Below the pieces are notes generated by a model. That model saw only the letters and a list, made by a program, of their open reading frames with translations. It did no database searches and was not told the origin of the DNA. A stretch of DNA of 64,000 nucleotides, from positions 62,001 through 126,000 of the forward strand of contig NZ_WJQT01000005.1 in the NCBI RefSeq assembly GCF_009659375.1. The letters are read 5' to 3'. Below are positions 8,423-17,598 of the stretch, piece after piece. A program made the position numbers and the translations under genes. The DNA comes from Fundicoccus ignavus (lineage in GTDB: Bacteria; Bacillota; Bacilli; Lactobacillales; Aerococcaceae). The stretch's first letter is position 1, and each line of letters opens with the position of its first letter.

Positions 8423-9335
8423 AATCCTTCACAACTAATTCATCATAGGTTACTGAAATTTTCTGGTCTAATAATGTTTCAACCCATGCGCGCGCTTCTT
8501 CCACATACTCTTCACTCGGTACGCGCGTTAAATGATATGTTGGTAAAATAATATCATCTTGGATTGCAGCATCTAGACCTAGACGTTCAATCAACAAAGC
8601 TCTGACTGCATCTTCTTGACCTTTCATCGCTTCAACCGCAGCATTATATGCTTCATGGAAAGCGGCTACTATTGTTGCATCATTTTCTAACGTTTCTTGG
8701 TTAAAAATCATGACATTTGGAGAAAAATCTTGCGATTCGTTGATTAGTATTTTGTCTAAGCCTTGTGCTGCTGCATTTGTGGCCATTGGTTCTGGTAAGA
8801 CCGCCATATCCAACTCACCTGCTAATAACATTTGGATACGCAATGGTACTTCTGCTATAAATTGTTTATCTAACACATAATCTGTTAAAAATAAGTCCGC
8901 GATATAGTTCGTTACACTGATTTCCATTAAGCCAATTTTTACTTCCTCACCACCATCATACTCTGGGGACACAACAATTGGAAAGACACCATCGGTAGTC
9001 GTTGTGATCGCTCCAGCATCTGAATTATTTTCTCGGGCAATGATAAATTCAACTAAACTCGCCATGTAAACATCAATTTGTTGAGTTTGAGCGGATGATT
9101 GTTGGTTCATTGCATTTGTAAATAATTCCACTTGGACTGAAATGCCAGCTTCTTCAAAAAGACCATATTCATCGGCCCAAAAAATAGGCGCTGAGTCTGT
9201 TGCGGGCATCACACCGACTAATAAATCGACCGCTGTTTCCTTCCGCTCTTCCTGAGCCTGTACCTTTATTCCGTTGATTAATACACTACTTGAAACTAAA
9301 AAAGCTATCATAAATCCTTTGATAATCTTATTCAT
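8406..9335 (-). CDS. ABC importer substrate-binding protein (NMT1/SsuA-like)
   Basis: The 309-residue protein has a signal peptide (residues 1-27, cleavage probably after VQA) without a lipobox cysteine. A type II periplasmic-binding fold of the NMT1/THI5-like family follows: LLVGVMPATDSAPIFWADEYGLFEEAGISVQVELF near the N-terminus, and the LLAGELDMAVLPEPMA segment near residue 175. It delivers the ligand to the permease and ATPase encoded next, which it precedes in one operon. The family covers sulfonate, taurine, nitrate and pyrimidine thiamine precursors. No TPP riboswitch is visible upstream, which weakens a thiamine assignment. How it is retained at the surface without a lipid anchor is unclear. 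Confidence 0.85.
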   Translation of the reverse strand: MNKIIKGFMIAFLVSSSVLINGIKVQAQEERKETAVDLLVGVMPATDSAPIFWADEYGLFEEAGISVQVELFTNAMNQQSSAQTQQIDVYMASLVEFIIARENNSDAGAITTTTDGVFPIVVSPEYDGGEEVKIGLMEISVTNYIADLFLTDYVLDKQFIAEVPLRIQMLLAGELDMAVLPEPMATNAAAQGLDKILINESQDFSPNVMIFNQETLENDATIVAAFHEAYNAAVEAMKGQEDAVRALLIERLGLDAAIQDDIILPTYHLTRVPSEEYVEEARAWVETLLDQKISVTYDELVVKDYVSGD

Positions 9336-9574
9336 CTTATCTTCCTCCCTTTAATTTGTGACAAGATTCACTTGACATATGGTTAGTTTAACATAGCTTG
9401 AAATTCATTAATAGCGTTTTTTTAATGTTAGGCGCTCCTTTTTGAAGTTTCTGAAGGATAGACTCTACATGCATGAAGAAAATTTCTTTATCGCTTGCGT
9501 GCATTAGTGAGTCGATGGATGAAATTTCACTAAAATAAGTCTATTTACGGTTTTTGTGCGATTTGGACCCTCGT

Positions 9575-9702
9575 TTTTGCCGCGAGGGGCTTTGAGGGGA
9601 GCTGGAGCATGTCTCTCAGTTTGCGAGAGACTTTGGAGAAACGATACGCTGAACGAATTACAAAACTTAGTAAATCAACATAAATCTTATAATCCCTAAT
9701 AT
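9575..9702 (+). repeat. dispersed intergenic repeat
   Basis: The right part (TTAGTAAATCAACATAAATC, then TTATAATCCC) matches the family well; the left part is diverged. It abuts the T-tract of the terminator at 9703-9741. The remaining bases of the gap, 9336-9574, hold the upstream region of the binding-protein operon, with no clear promoter or riboswitch. Confidence 0.55.
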
Positions 9703-9741
9703 AAAAAGAAAGCCCCAGCAAATCATCTGATTGCTGAGGCT
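9703..9741 (-). terminator. terminator of the ABC exporter pair
   Basis: On the minus strand AGCCTCAGCAA and TTTGCTGGGGCT pair around a short loop, followed by CTTTTT. It begins about six bases past the stop of the second exporter gene. Confidence 0.85.
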
Positions 9742-9746
9742 GTTGT

Positions 9747-11609
9747 TTAACGATTCTGTTCAAGTAGTTGATTATATTGCGATTGATACAATTGATAGTA
9801 GAGACCGCGCAACTCAAGTAATTCTTGATGACTTCCGCGTTCCACAATACGTCCCTGTTCAATATAGAAAATTTGATCACTGTTGCGAATGGTTGACAAG
9901 CGGTGGGCAATAATGAAAGATGTACGACCTTTCAAGAGCTGTTGCAGACCTTCTTGTAACAATTCTTCTGTTTCCGTATCAATACTGCTAGTTGCCTCAT
10001 CTAGAATTAAGATGCGCGGATTGGCAATAATGGTACGAGCGAACGCAATCAATTGGCGCTGACCAGCAGATAAAGTACTTCCGCGCTCTTCAACTGCCGT
10101 GTAATAACCATCTTTAAGATTCATAATAAAATCATGCGCGCGCACTGTTTTCGCAGCCGCAATCACCTCTTCCTCCGTTGCATCAAGATTACCGTAACGA
10201 ATATTATCGATAATGGTTCCTGAGAAAATAAAGGTATCTTGTAACATTACCCCCATTTGCTTACGCAAGGATTGCATGGTGATGTCTCGGATATCATAAC
10301 CATCAATTTTAATGCTACCTTCGTTAATGTCATAGAAACGACTCAATAAACTGATAATGGTTGTTTTACCTGAACCCGTTGGCCCTACTAAAGCGACCGT
10401 TTTACCAGGAGGCATCTCAAATGAAACGCCATCCAGAATATTCTTTCCAGGCTCATAGCGGAAAATCACATCTTCAAATTTAATATGACCTTCAATCGCT
10501 GGTAATGGTTGAGCTTCTGGTGCGTCAACAATCAAAGGCTGCTCGTCTAACGTTTCAAAGATACGTTCTAGATAAGCTGACGCTGTAATTAAGTTATTGT
10601 AGAAGTTTCCAATATTAATGATCGGATTCCAAAAGTTATTCACATACGCCACAAAAGCGATCAATGTTCCGGTTGATACATCGACACCAATCTGACGAAT
10701 CCCTACAAAATAAATTAAGGTTACAGTCAGAATTGAAATATTCTCAACGATCGGCCACATTAAGAACTGAATTTTCACAGCTTTCATCCAGTGGCTTCTA
10801 TTTTCCTCACTGATGCTCGTGAAAATTTGATGGTTCACTTCCTCACGGGCAAATGATTGCGTAATACGAATCCCAGCAATACTCTCATGAATAAAAGCAT
10901 TCAGCGTTGATTGTTTATTACTCAATTGCTGATAAGCTCGACGCTGTGAATTTTTCAACCACAACACCAATAGAAACAGCACTGGTAACAACGCTAAACT
11001 ATATAACGTTAAGCGCACATCAATCATCAACATGATGGCTAATGTAAAGAATAAACTGAATAAGTCCGAGACTAAGTTAATCACACCATTACTCAACAAA
11101 TCACTCAAGGTATTAATATAGTTCACGACACGAATTAATATTTTGCCATGAGGACGACTGTCAAAATACGAAAACGGTAGCGTCTGCAAATGTATAAATA
11201 AATCAGAGCGCATATCTTTTAGTGTATCTTGACCAATTTCGGTTATCGCATAAATACGGTAACGCATGCAAAGCCCAATGATAAACAGGGTTATGCCGAA
11301 TAGTACGCCGTAAAGTAATAGGCGAGGAATATCCTCAGCAGGAATGACCACATCAATGGCACTACGTGTTAATAAAGGTCCGATTAAAGCCGCTATGTTG
11401 GCAATCATAATTGTAACTAGCACTTTTAAGACTGCTGAACGGTAAGGCGTTAAATACTTGGCGACACGTTTTAAGTCTGAAAATTTAAACTCTTGTTCGA
11501 GCTCTTCGTCATCTTCAATACGTTGACGTGTATACACTTTTTCTTCTTCCGTTAGATTTTCTTGTGCTGTAAAATTTTCTGGATCTGTTACTTTTTTCTT
11601 TTTAAACAT
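9747..11609 (-). CDS. heterodimeric ABC exporter subunit, consensus ATP site
   Basis: The protein has about 620 residues: a charged N-terminal extension of some 50 residues, a six-helix exporter membrane domain, and an ATPase domain with Walker A GPTGSGKTT, Q loop MLQDTFIFSG, signature LSAGQ, Walker B ILILDEATSSID and H-loop AHRLS. The catalytic Glu is present. With the upstream partner it resembles heterodimeric multidrug-type exporters such as YheI/YheH, LmrCD or BmrCD. An ATG at 11627 overlaps the upstream stop, but GGAGGTG lies 6 bases before ATG 11609, which is therefore preferred. The substrate is unknown; drugs, lipids or peptides are all possible. Confidence 0.9.
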   Translation of the reverse strand: MFKKKKVTDPENFTAQENLTEEEKVYTRQRIEDDEELEQEFKFSDLKRVAKYLTPYRSAVLKVLVTIMIANIAALIGPLLTRSAIDVVIPAEDIPRLLLYGVLFGITLFIIGLCMRYRIYAITEIGQDTLKDMRSDLFIHLQTLPFSYFDSRPHGKILIRVVNYINTLSDLLSNGVINLVSDLFSLFFTLAIMLMIDVRLTLYSLALLPVLFLLVLWLKNSQRRAYQQLSNKQSTLNAFIHESIAGIRITQSFAREEVNHQIFTSISEENRSHWMKAVKIQFLMWPIVENISILTVTLIYFVGIRQIGVDVSTGTLIAFVAYVNNFWNPIINIGNFYNNLITASAYLERIFETLDEQPLIVDAPEAQPLPAIEGHIKFEDVIFRYEPGKNILDGVSFEMPPGKTVALVGPTGSGKTTIISLLSRFYDINEGSIKIDGYDIRDITMQSLRKQMGVMLQDTFIFSGTIIDNIRYGNLDATEEEVIAAAKTVRAHDFIMNLKDGYYTAVEERGSTLSAGQRQLIAFARTIIANPRILILDEATSSIDTETEELLQEGLQQLLKGRTSFIIAHRLSTIRNSDQIFYIEQGRIVERGSHQELLELRGLYYQLYQSQYNQLLEQNR

Positions 11610-11626
11610 CTTCACACCTCCGCCCA

Positions 11627-13402
11627 TTAAGAGCTGGTTGTTTCAGTTAAAGTTGAAACAACCTCATCTTCAGCAATTTCCATTCCCAATTGTTTCTGGT
11701 AAAGACGGTAATAACGTCCTCTTTGCGCAATTAATTGACTATGCGTACCACGTTCAACAATCGAGCCTTTGTCCAACATTAAAATTAAATCTGCTTCACG
11801 AACAGATGAAATACGGTGGGCAATGATAAAGGTCGTGGTTAATTCAGTCACTTCGCTCAGTCCCTGTTGAATCTTCGCTTCTGTTTCCATATCAACTGCT
11901 GATGTCGTATCATCTAGAATCAGAATACTTGGCACTTTCGTTAAGGCACGGGCCAAACTAATTCTTTGTTTCTGTCCGCCGGATAAACCAACACCACGTT
12001 CGCCGACTATCGTACCGTAACCGTCTGGCATTCTTGAAATAAAAGCATCTGCGTCCGCGACAGCAGCCATGCGTTTAATGTTTTCTTGGCTCGTATAAGG
12101 GTCTCCGAACGCAATATTATCCGAAATTGTATTCGAGAATAGGAAGACATCCTGCATGACCATCGAAATATGGTTTCTTAGAAAACGTACGGGATATTCT
12201 TTGATGTTATGTCCATCAATTAGGACCTCCCCTTCGGTAGCATCATAGAATCGGCCAATCAAGTTCACTAACGTCGACTTACCTGACCCAGTTTCACCAA
12301 TAATACCAATAGTTTGACCCACTTCTGCCTTAAAGCTGACGTTATTCAATACAGCAAAATTAGGATCATCCGCAAATTTGAAAGATACATCTTTAAATTC
12401 AACTTGCCCTTTTACCGCTGGAATATCTTCATGAGCCGACACTGGTATACGGGATTGAGTGGTTAATAAATCACGAATTTTAATACAAGCTGCTTGGAAT
12501 CTTTGCACATCATTTAAGAGCCAACCACTCATTCGCATAGGGTTATTCAGCATCCACAAGTAACTATTAAAAGCGACTAAATCACCGATTGAAATTGATC
12601 CTCTAATAACCAAGTAGCCCCCTAAAACGAGCGTGATGACACTCAAGCTACCCGCAAATCCTTCTAACCAAGGCATAAAACGACGGGTTACATCCGCCGA
12701 AGCTAAATTCTTTTGTTTAAAATCATCGTTATGTAAATCAAACTTTTCGACTTCAAATGCTTCTTGGGCAAAGGCTTTAACCACACGGTTGCCTCCAATG
12801 TTTTCTTCAACCATTGAGTTCAGGCGAGAAAAACTTTCGCGAATATCGAAGAATTTCGCGCTGCTCTCTTTCACTAAACGGCGTGCAAAGATAAAGATTA
12901 AAGGTGTGACTGCTACCAATGCGATCGTCAACGGAATGTTGATGGCGCCCATCGCGATGATGGCACAAACAAACCACACCACACTTTCAACAATATTGTA
13001 AGAAACCCAACCAATAAAATGACGAATTGCATCGGTATCTCCTGTCATTCGTGCCATAATATCTCCGACACGGGTATGATTGAAATACTCAAAGTCCAAT
13101 TCACTCACTTTATGGTATAAATCTTGACGTAAACGGAAAAGCGAATTTTGAGATATTTGTTCAAACATCATTTGATATGTGTAGCGCACAACTGTTCGAA
13201 TTAAAGCGGCTGCTACCATTGTCAGAATAATAGGAATTAATAATTGCCCTTGGTTTGCGTAGATGACCTGATCTACAATTAAACCAATTAAATACGGATT
13301 GACTAAAAACAAGCCCGAATTGACCAGTAACAGTAGGCTAGCGACAAGCATTCCACGCCAATTTGGTTTGACATATGTCCAAGCCCAACTAAAATTATTC
13401 AT
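11627..13402 (-). CDS. heterodimeric ABC exporter subunit, degenerate ATP site
   Basis: The protein has about 591 residues with a six-helix exporter domain and an ATPase domain: Walker A GETGSGKST, Q loop VMQDVFLFSN, signature LSGGQKQR, and Walker B ILILDDTTSAVD. The usual catalytic Glu is replaced by Asp, the hallmark of the non-hydrolysing site in heterodimeric exporters, and its partner keeps Glu. The frame extends to 13441, but GAGGTG lies 6 bases before ATG 13402, so that start is chosen. A palindrome at 13445-13482 overlaps a likely promoter, suggesting a repressor binds there. The two genes are cotranscribed with an 18-base gap between the stop and the chosen next start. Confidence 0.9.
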   Translation of the reverse strand: MNNFSWAWTYVKPNWRGMLVASLLLLVNSGLFLVNPYLIGLIVDQVIYANQGQLLIPIILTMVAAALIRTVVRYTYQMMFEQISQNSLFRLRQDLYHKVSELDFEYFNHTRVGDIMARMTGDTDAIRHFIGWVSYNIVESVVWFVCAIIAMGAINIPLTIALVAVTPLIFIFARRLVKESSAKFFDIRESFSRLNSMVEENIGGNRVVKAFAQEAFEVEKFDLHNDDFKQKNLASADVTRRFMPWLEGFAGSLSVITLVLGGYLVIRGSISIGDLVAFNSYLWMLNNPMRMSGWLLNDVQRFQAACIKIRDLLTTQSRIPVSAHEDIPAVKGQVEFKDVSFKFADDPNFAVLNNVSFKAEVGQTIGIIGETGSGKSTLVNLIGRFYDATEGEVLIDGHNIKEYPVRFLRNHISMVMQDVFLFSNTISDNIAFGDPYTSQENIKRMAAVADADAFISRMPDGYGTIVGERGVGLSGGQKQRISLARALTKVPSILILDDTTSAVDMETEAKIQQGLSEVTELTTTFIIAHRISSVREADLILMLDKGSIVERGTHSQLIAQRGRYYRLYQKQLGMEIAEDEVVSTLTETTSS

Positions 13403-13444
13403 TTTACACCTCGATTTCTTAAAACCACTGCGACATGACAACTT

Positions 13445-13482
13445 ATTGTTAATTACAAAAACGCTTACATTTAATTAACAAT
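13445..13482 (-). promoter_or_regulatory. inverted repeat over the exporter promoter, candidate operator
   Basis: ATTGTTAATTA (13445-13455) and TAATTAACAAT (13472-13482) are perfect 11-base inverted repeats with a 16-base spacer. On the minus strand TTGTTA inside one arm and TGTAAT reaching into the other form a promoter with 18-base spacing. A dimeric repressor bound here would occlude it. The remaining bases of the gap, 13483-13678, are AT-rich and show nothing further. Confidence 0.5.
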
Positions 13483-13678
13483 CTTCTGGCAATATTCTTA
13501 TACCATCAATGATATAGTTTAAAGCTACCGCTTCCAAATGTCACGCATTATGTTTCAATTTTCAAAAGTATTTTTATCCGCTGCTGAGTCGTCTATACAT
13601 GTTTTTAAATTTACTTTCTTTTCGTAATTCATTTCATTATTTTTTTTCGTTTTATGTGGCTTGTTATTATTTCCGTTG

Positions 13679-13711
13679 AAAAAAACCTTGCTCTTTTGGT
13701 TAAGCAAGGTT
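13679..13711 (-). terminator. terminator of the PHP phosphatase gene
   Basis: On the minus strand AACCTTGCT and AGCAAGGTT pair around a 10-base loop, followed by a T-run. Confidence 0.85.
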
Positions 13712-13718
13712 AGGGGGT

Positions 13719-14504
13719 TTAGTTGGGGAGGTCGACGAGTTGGATGGTTTGGTTTTGGTAGGTGGCGAGGTGTTGGACGTTGTGTCGGCGTAACATGGCG
13801 TAGGCGTCGGTGAAGTGTAGTTGGTAGTCCGCTGCCACGTGAGCATCTGAGCTGACGGTAAAGAGTTTGCCGCCTAGTTGTGTATATAGGGCAATGGCGT
13901 AGTCATAGAGGTGGGCACTGTCGTAGCGGTACATGCTACGGGTGTTGAGTTCGAGTGCTTGGTCTTGTTCGATCATTTTGTTAAAGATTTGTGTTAGGAC
14001 GGCTTCTTTGCGTTCTAGGTCTGTTAGTTGGACGTTGTCATAGCCGCGTAAGCCGAAGTCAAAGTGAGCGAGGACATTGGCGTAGGGGGCGTGGTTGACA
14101 GCTTCTAACATGAGGTCAAAGTATTCGTCTAGGTGGGTGTTGAGTGGTTTGGTGTCGTGATTCAGGGTCATAAAGCCGTGGCGCCCGTTATGGTGAATGC
14201 TGAGTAATTGGATGTCGTAAGTTTTGTCAGCTAGGAAGTCTTCAATGCGGTGGCGATCAGCGTAGGTGAAGCCTACTTCGATGCCTTTGAGTAATCGGTT
14301 GTCATATTCGGCATTGAGTTGGTCTAGCTTTTGAACGTAGCCTGTGTAATCCGGGATAACATTGGGTATGGCTTGTGCTGAGCTAAAGAAATCAAGGTGT
14401 TCAGTCGTCACGACTGGTAAATCTGATTGGTCCAAGTAGTTTTCAAAAGTCTCTGAAGAATCCGGTGAAAAATAAGTGTGCAAATGTTGGTCATAATAAC
14501 GCAT
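13719..14504 (-). CDS. PHP-domain phosphatase (HisJ/histidinol-phosphatase-like)
   Basis: The 261-residue protein has the PHP metal-binding motifs in order: DQHLHTYFSPDS at 5-16, TEHLDF near 34, the EVGF glutamate near 96, HHN near 122, AHFDFG near 165 and SSDAHV near 218. These suit a trinuclear metal site hydrolysing a phosphate ester. HisJ-type enzymes cleave histidinol phosphate, but no other histidine gene is near, so another substrate is possible. It is a single-gene unit with its own terminator. Third codon positions are strongly C-rich in the last two thirds of the gene, unlike the neighbours; this may reflect transfer or strand bias. Confidence 0.85.
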   Translation of the reverse strand: MRYYDQHLHTYFSPDSSETFENYLDQSDLPVVTTEHLDFFSSAQAIPNVIPDYTGYVQKLDQLNAEYDNRLLKGIEVGFTYADRHRIEDFLADKTYDIQLLSIHHNGRHGFMTLNHDTKPLNTHLDEYFDLMLEAVNHAPYANVLAHFDFGLRGYDNVQLTDLERKEAVLTQIFNKMIEQDQALELNTRSMYRYDSAHLYDYAIALYTQLGGKLFTVSSDAHVAADYQLHFTDAYAMLRRHNVQHLATYQNQTIQLVDLPN

Positions 14505-14647
14505 AATAAACTCCTTTTTATTAGAATCTCAAATACTGACTAACTTTAGTATAACGGAAGTGGAAGATATTTTCTTACAAAGGGCATCGAGAAAGCGTTT
14601 ACTATGTCGATTTTGTTTAGATAATGAATTAAAGGGGACCTGCTGAT

Positions 14648-14942
14648 TTTTAATAGTATAAGGGATTATAGGCATTATGTTGATTTAACGAGGTTTGTGC
14701 TTCACTCAGCTTATTGTTTTCCAAGGCGGTGGTCGCTTTCAAAGCCTCACTGACGTTCGTGCTTTTCCAGCTCAATCGGCTAGGCTATGTCTAATTCGCT
14801 TTGCTCAAAGTCAGAGCAAGTTGCGCCGATGGCCCTTGATACCGCTTTGGAAAACAAGTCGCTGCGCTACGTTAAGTATTCCATCAAAAGTAAAGCTATA
14901 CGATCAAGTTAAAACTACTAAACGGATTTTAAAGGCCCTAGT
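14648..14942 (-). repeat. dispersed intergenic repeat, long form
   Basis: This is the best-preserved long copy, read on the minus strand. The core (GAAAGCGACCACCGCCTTGG) and right end (ATCAACATAATGCCTATAAT) match the other copies, and a further 130 bases at the left are shared with the copy at 55485-55690 (for example GATCAAGTTAAAACT). It contains a hairpin made of TTGCTC and GAGCAA. It lies between the divergent genes at 14504 and 15027 and makes up most of that gap. Confidence 0.8.
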
Positions 14943-15026
14943 TTTTTAAGGTTTATTCTAGCTTTAGACCAAACGTTATGCTACACTATTGTTCCTTAAA
15001 ATGACTTGAAAGGTGGCAATGAATTC

Positions 15027-16001
15027 ATGATTGAATTACAACAGATTCAAAAGAGTTTTAAAGTGGCTAAACGATCAGCTGGTTTCTGGCAGACAAGTAA
15101 AGCCTTGTTCCATAAAGAGTACACTCAAATTGATGCTCTCAGTGATATTTCCTTCAATATCCAACCTGGCGAAATGGTCGGTTATATTGGGCCGAATGGC
15201 GCTGGTAAAAGTAGTACCATCAAGATTATGAGTGGTGTGCTTGTTCCTGATAGCGGGAGTTGTGTCATCAACGGCCTGACACCATGGAAAAATCGCAAGG
15301 AACACGTGCGCAATATTGGCGTGGTGTTCGGTCAACGTTCACAGCTGTGGTGGGAAGTACCAGTAATTGATTCGTTTGAATTACTACGGGACATCTATGA
15401 CATTGATCAAGCCGCTTACCGCCAAAAGCTTAATGAGTTGAGTGAGCGTTTAAACATTGGCGATTTGCTTACCACTCCGACGCGCCAACTGAGTCTAGGT
15501 CAACGAATGCGTTGTGAAATCGCAGCTTCTCTGCTGCATTCTCCTTCGCTCTTATTTTTAGATGAACCCACGATTGGTCTGGATGCCCATTCCAAAATAG
15601 CTCTTCGTCAATTTATTCAAGAGCTGAACCATGAACATCAAACCACCATTATTCTAACCACCCATGACATGCACGATATCGAAGCACTGACCGAAAGAAT
15701 TCTGTTAATTGGTAAGGGTCGCATTCTATTAGATGGTTCATTGAAAGAGCTTAAACAGCGGCAACAAGACCACACACAGATTGTCATTGAAGCTGTGCAT
15801 GGCAACTTCCAAGCCCAAGCTGGAATGACTTTACTGGAACAAACAGCCGGTCATTATTTAGTCGAAGTCGATACGCAACAACTTTCGCTAGCTAAAGCGA
15901 TTGAAAGCTTAGCAAAGCAACTCGAGGTAACTTCCTTAACGGTCAAGCAGCCGACCGCTGAAGAATTAGTCGTTAACCTCTACCAGGAGTTTGAAATATG
16001 A
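15027..16001 (+). CDS. ABC-2 type exporter ATPase
   Basis: The 324-residue ATPase has Walker A GPNGAGKSS, a Q-loop region GVVFGQRSQLWWEVP typical of ATPases paired with DUF990-type ABC-2 permeases, signature LSLGQRMR, Walker B LLFLDEPTIGLD and H-loop TTHDM. The C-terminal 90 residues form the accessory domain common in this group. An open frame begins at TTG 15006, but AAAGGTGG at 15009-15016 best serves ATG 15027. It overlaps the first permease gene by 4 bp (ATGA), so the three genes at 15027-17562 form one operon. The exported substrate is unknown. Confidence 0.88.
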   Translation: MIELQQIQKSFKVAKRSAGFWQTSKALFHKEYTQIDALSDISFNIQPGEMVGYIGPNGAGKSSTIKIMSGVLVPDSGSCVINGLTPWKNRKEHVRNIGVVFGQRSQLWWEVPVIDSFELLRDIYDIDQAAYRQKLNELSERLNIGDLLTTPTRQLSLGQRMRCEIAASLLHSPSLLFLDEPTIGLDAHSKIALRQFIQELNHEHQTTIILTTHDMHDIEALTERILLIGKGRILLDGSLKELKQRQQDHTQIVIEAVHGNFQAQAGMTLLEQTAGHYLVEVDTQQLSLAKAIESLAKQLEVTSLTVKQPTAEELVVNLYQEFEI

Positions 16002-16783
16002 AAGCCTATTTGAGTATCTTTCGCGTTCATTTCATTAGTGTGCTTCAATACCGTTCGGCTGCTTTCGCTGGTATTCTCACACAATTTGCTTGGGGCTTTA
16101 TGTTAGTTTTAATGTTTAACGCATTCTATCAAAGTAATCCAAGTGCCTTTCCCATGGGCTTAAGCCAAGTAACAGATTATATCTGGCTCCAACAAGCATT
16201 TCTCAATTTATTCGCTGTCTGGATTTTCGACAACAGTATCTTTACAAGTGTGACGGATGGGCAAATTGCTTACGAACTAGTGCGACCACTCAGCCTGTAT
16301 AAACATTGGTTTGCGAAGACGCTAGCTTTTCGCTCAGCACGCACACTCTTACGTTGTTTCCCGCCTTTAATCGTGGCCCTTTTCTTACCAGAACCTTATG
16401 GTTTATCTATCAGTCAACATTTACCTTTATTTCTACTCACGATGTTATTAAGCACTTGCTTAGTCATCGCTTTTTTGATGTTAATTTATATTTCAACTTT
16501 TTATTTATTATCCTCAACCGGCATACGCACACTCGTGATGACCATCGGAGATTTTCTAACAGGCGGCATTATTCCTTTGCCTTTCCTTCCAGATTCTATT
16601 CAACACGTAATAGAATTAACGCCTTTTGGTCTAATGCAAAATGTACCACTGAGAGTTTACAGTGGTGACATCACAGAGTGGACCATTATCTTTCCACAAC
16701 TATTCTGGCTCATCACATTGATTGTATTCGGCCAACTATTTATGAAAAACGCCTTAACACGCGTCGTTATCCAAGGAGGTTAA
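15998..16783 (+). CDS. ABC-2 permease, first subunit
   Basis: The 261-residue protein has six predicted membrane helices and a DUF990-like pattern: an N-terminal segment with LQYRSAAFAGILTQFAWGF, and the FDNSIFTSVTDGQIAYELVRPLSLYKHWFAKTLAFR block at about 82-115. The block with an L/VRP motif after an amphipathic stretch is characteristic of this family. It forms the membrane pore with the next gene. Its ATG overlaps the ATPase stop by 4 bp, and its own stop is followed after 2 bp by the next start. Confidence 0.85.
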   Translation: MKAYLSIFRVHFISVLQYRSAAFAGILTQFAWGFMLVLMFNAFYQSNPSAFPMGLSQVTDYIWLQQAFLNLFAVWIFDNSIFTSVTDGQIAYELVRPLSLYKHWFAKTLAFRSARTLLRCFPPLIVALFLPEPYGLSISQHLPLFLLTMLLSTCLVIAFLMLIYISTFYLLSSTGIRTLVMTIGDFLTGGIIPLPFLPDSIQHVIELTPFGLMQNVPLRVYSGDITEWTIIFPQLFWLITLIVFGQLFMKNALTRVVIQGG

Positions 16784-16785
16784 GC

Positions 16786-17562
16786 ATGAAATTATATGGA
16801 CGTTATTTAAAAATCCAACTCAACAGTCAATTACAGCATAAAGCCTCTTTCTTAATGCTCCTTTTCGGCCAGTTTCTTGCCACCTTCACTTCTTTTCTAG
16901 GCGTTTACTTTATGATGCACCGTTTTTATCAAGTGGCAGACTTTACCTTATCTGAAGTGCTGTTAAATTTTTCAATTGTCGCCTTCGCCTTTGCGACCGC
17001 TGAACTATTCGCCCGAGGCTTCGACAGTTTTGCGCAAATTATTAGTAACGGTGAATTCGATCGCATGCTTGTCAGACCTAAGAACCTATTTATTCAGATT
17101 CTCGGTTCTAGAATGGAGTTTTCGCGAATCGGCCGTTTAATTCAAGCCGTATTACTCTTTATCTGGGCCGTTACCAACAGCACCATTACCTGGACCCCAG
17201 CCAAAATATTAACCATCATCTTCATGTGGTTCGGCGCTACTATCGTATTCGCAAGCCTGTTTTTATTGTATGCTAGCCTCTGCTTTTTTACCTTGGAGGG
17301 TTTAGAATTTATCAACATTCTAACGGATGGCGGGCGTGAATTTGGCCAGTATCCCTTCTCAATTTACGGGGAATTCGTCCTGAAATTTCTGACATTTATT
17401 GTGCCACTGGCTTTAGTTCAATATTACCCTTTACTATATTTAACTGACCGTAGTGATCAGCTCTACCTTATGTTTCTACCTTTAGTCGCGACTTTATTCG
17501 TATTTCCCGTTTATGGTTTTTGGCGCTTTGCTTTAAAACATTATCAATCAACGGGTTCTTAA
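16786..17562 (+). CDS. ABC-2 permease, second subunit
   Basis: The roughly 258-residue protein has six hydrophobic helices and the matching FARGFDSFAQIISNGEFDRMLVRP block at about 64-90, the paralogous counterpart of the first subunit. It ends with a C-terminal helix before the stop at 17560-17562. An open frame reaches back to 16678 inside the preceding gene, but AAGGAGG at 16773-16779 places the start at ATG 16786. No terminator hairpin with a T-run is visible beyond the stop; the 42-bp repeat array starts about 37 bases downstream. Confidence 0.85.
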   Translation: MKLYGRYLKIQLNSQLQHKASFLMLLFGQFLATFTSFLGVYFMMHRFYQVADFTLSEVLLNFSIVAFAFATAELFARGFDSFAQIISNGEFDRMLVRPKNLFIQILGSRMEFSRIGRLIQAVLLFIWAVTNSTITWTPAKILTIIFMWFGATIVFASLFLLYASLCFFTLEGLEFINILTDGGREFGQYPFSIYGEFVLKFLTFIVPLALVQYYPLLYLTDRSDQLYLMFLPLVATLFVFPVYGFWRFALKHYQSTGS

Positions 17563-17598
17563 AGCACAAGCATCGCGTTCTTATCAAAGAAACTCAGA

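Noticed and set aside
9336-9540. TPP riboswitch ahead of the NMT1-like importer
   Set aside because: The conserved CTGAGA and ACCTGATCTGG thiamine-box words are absent.
9545-9910. 121-codon minus-strand open frame
   Set aside because: It overlaps the end of the exporter gene in another frame, has no ribosome-binding site, and its second half lies in a terminator and dispersed repeat.
14695-14949. 84-codon plus-strand open frame
   Set aside because: It lies entirely within a long-form dispersed repeat that recurs, with frame-disrupting changes, elsewhere in the window.
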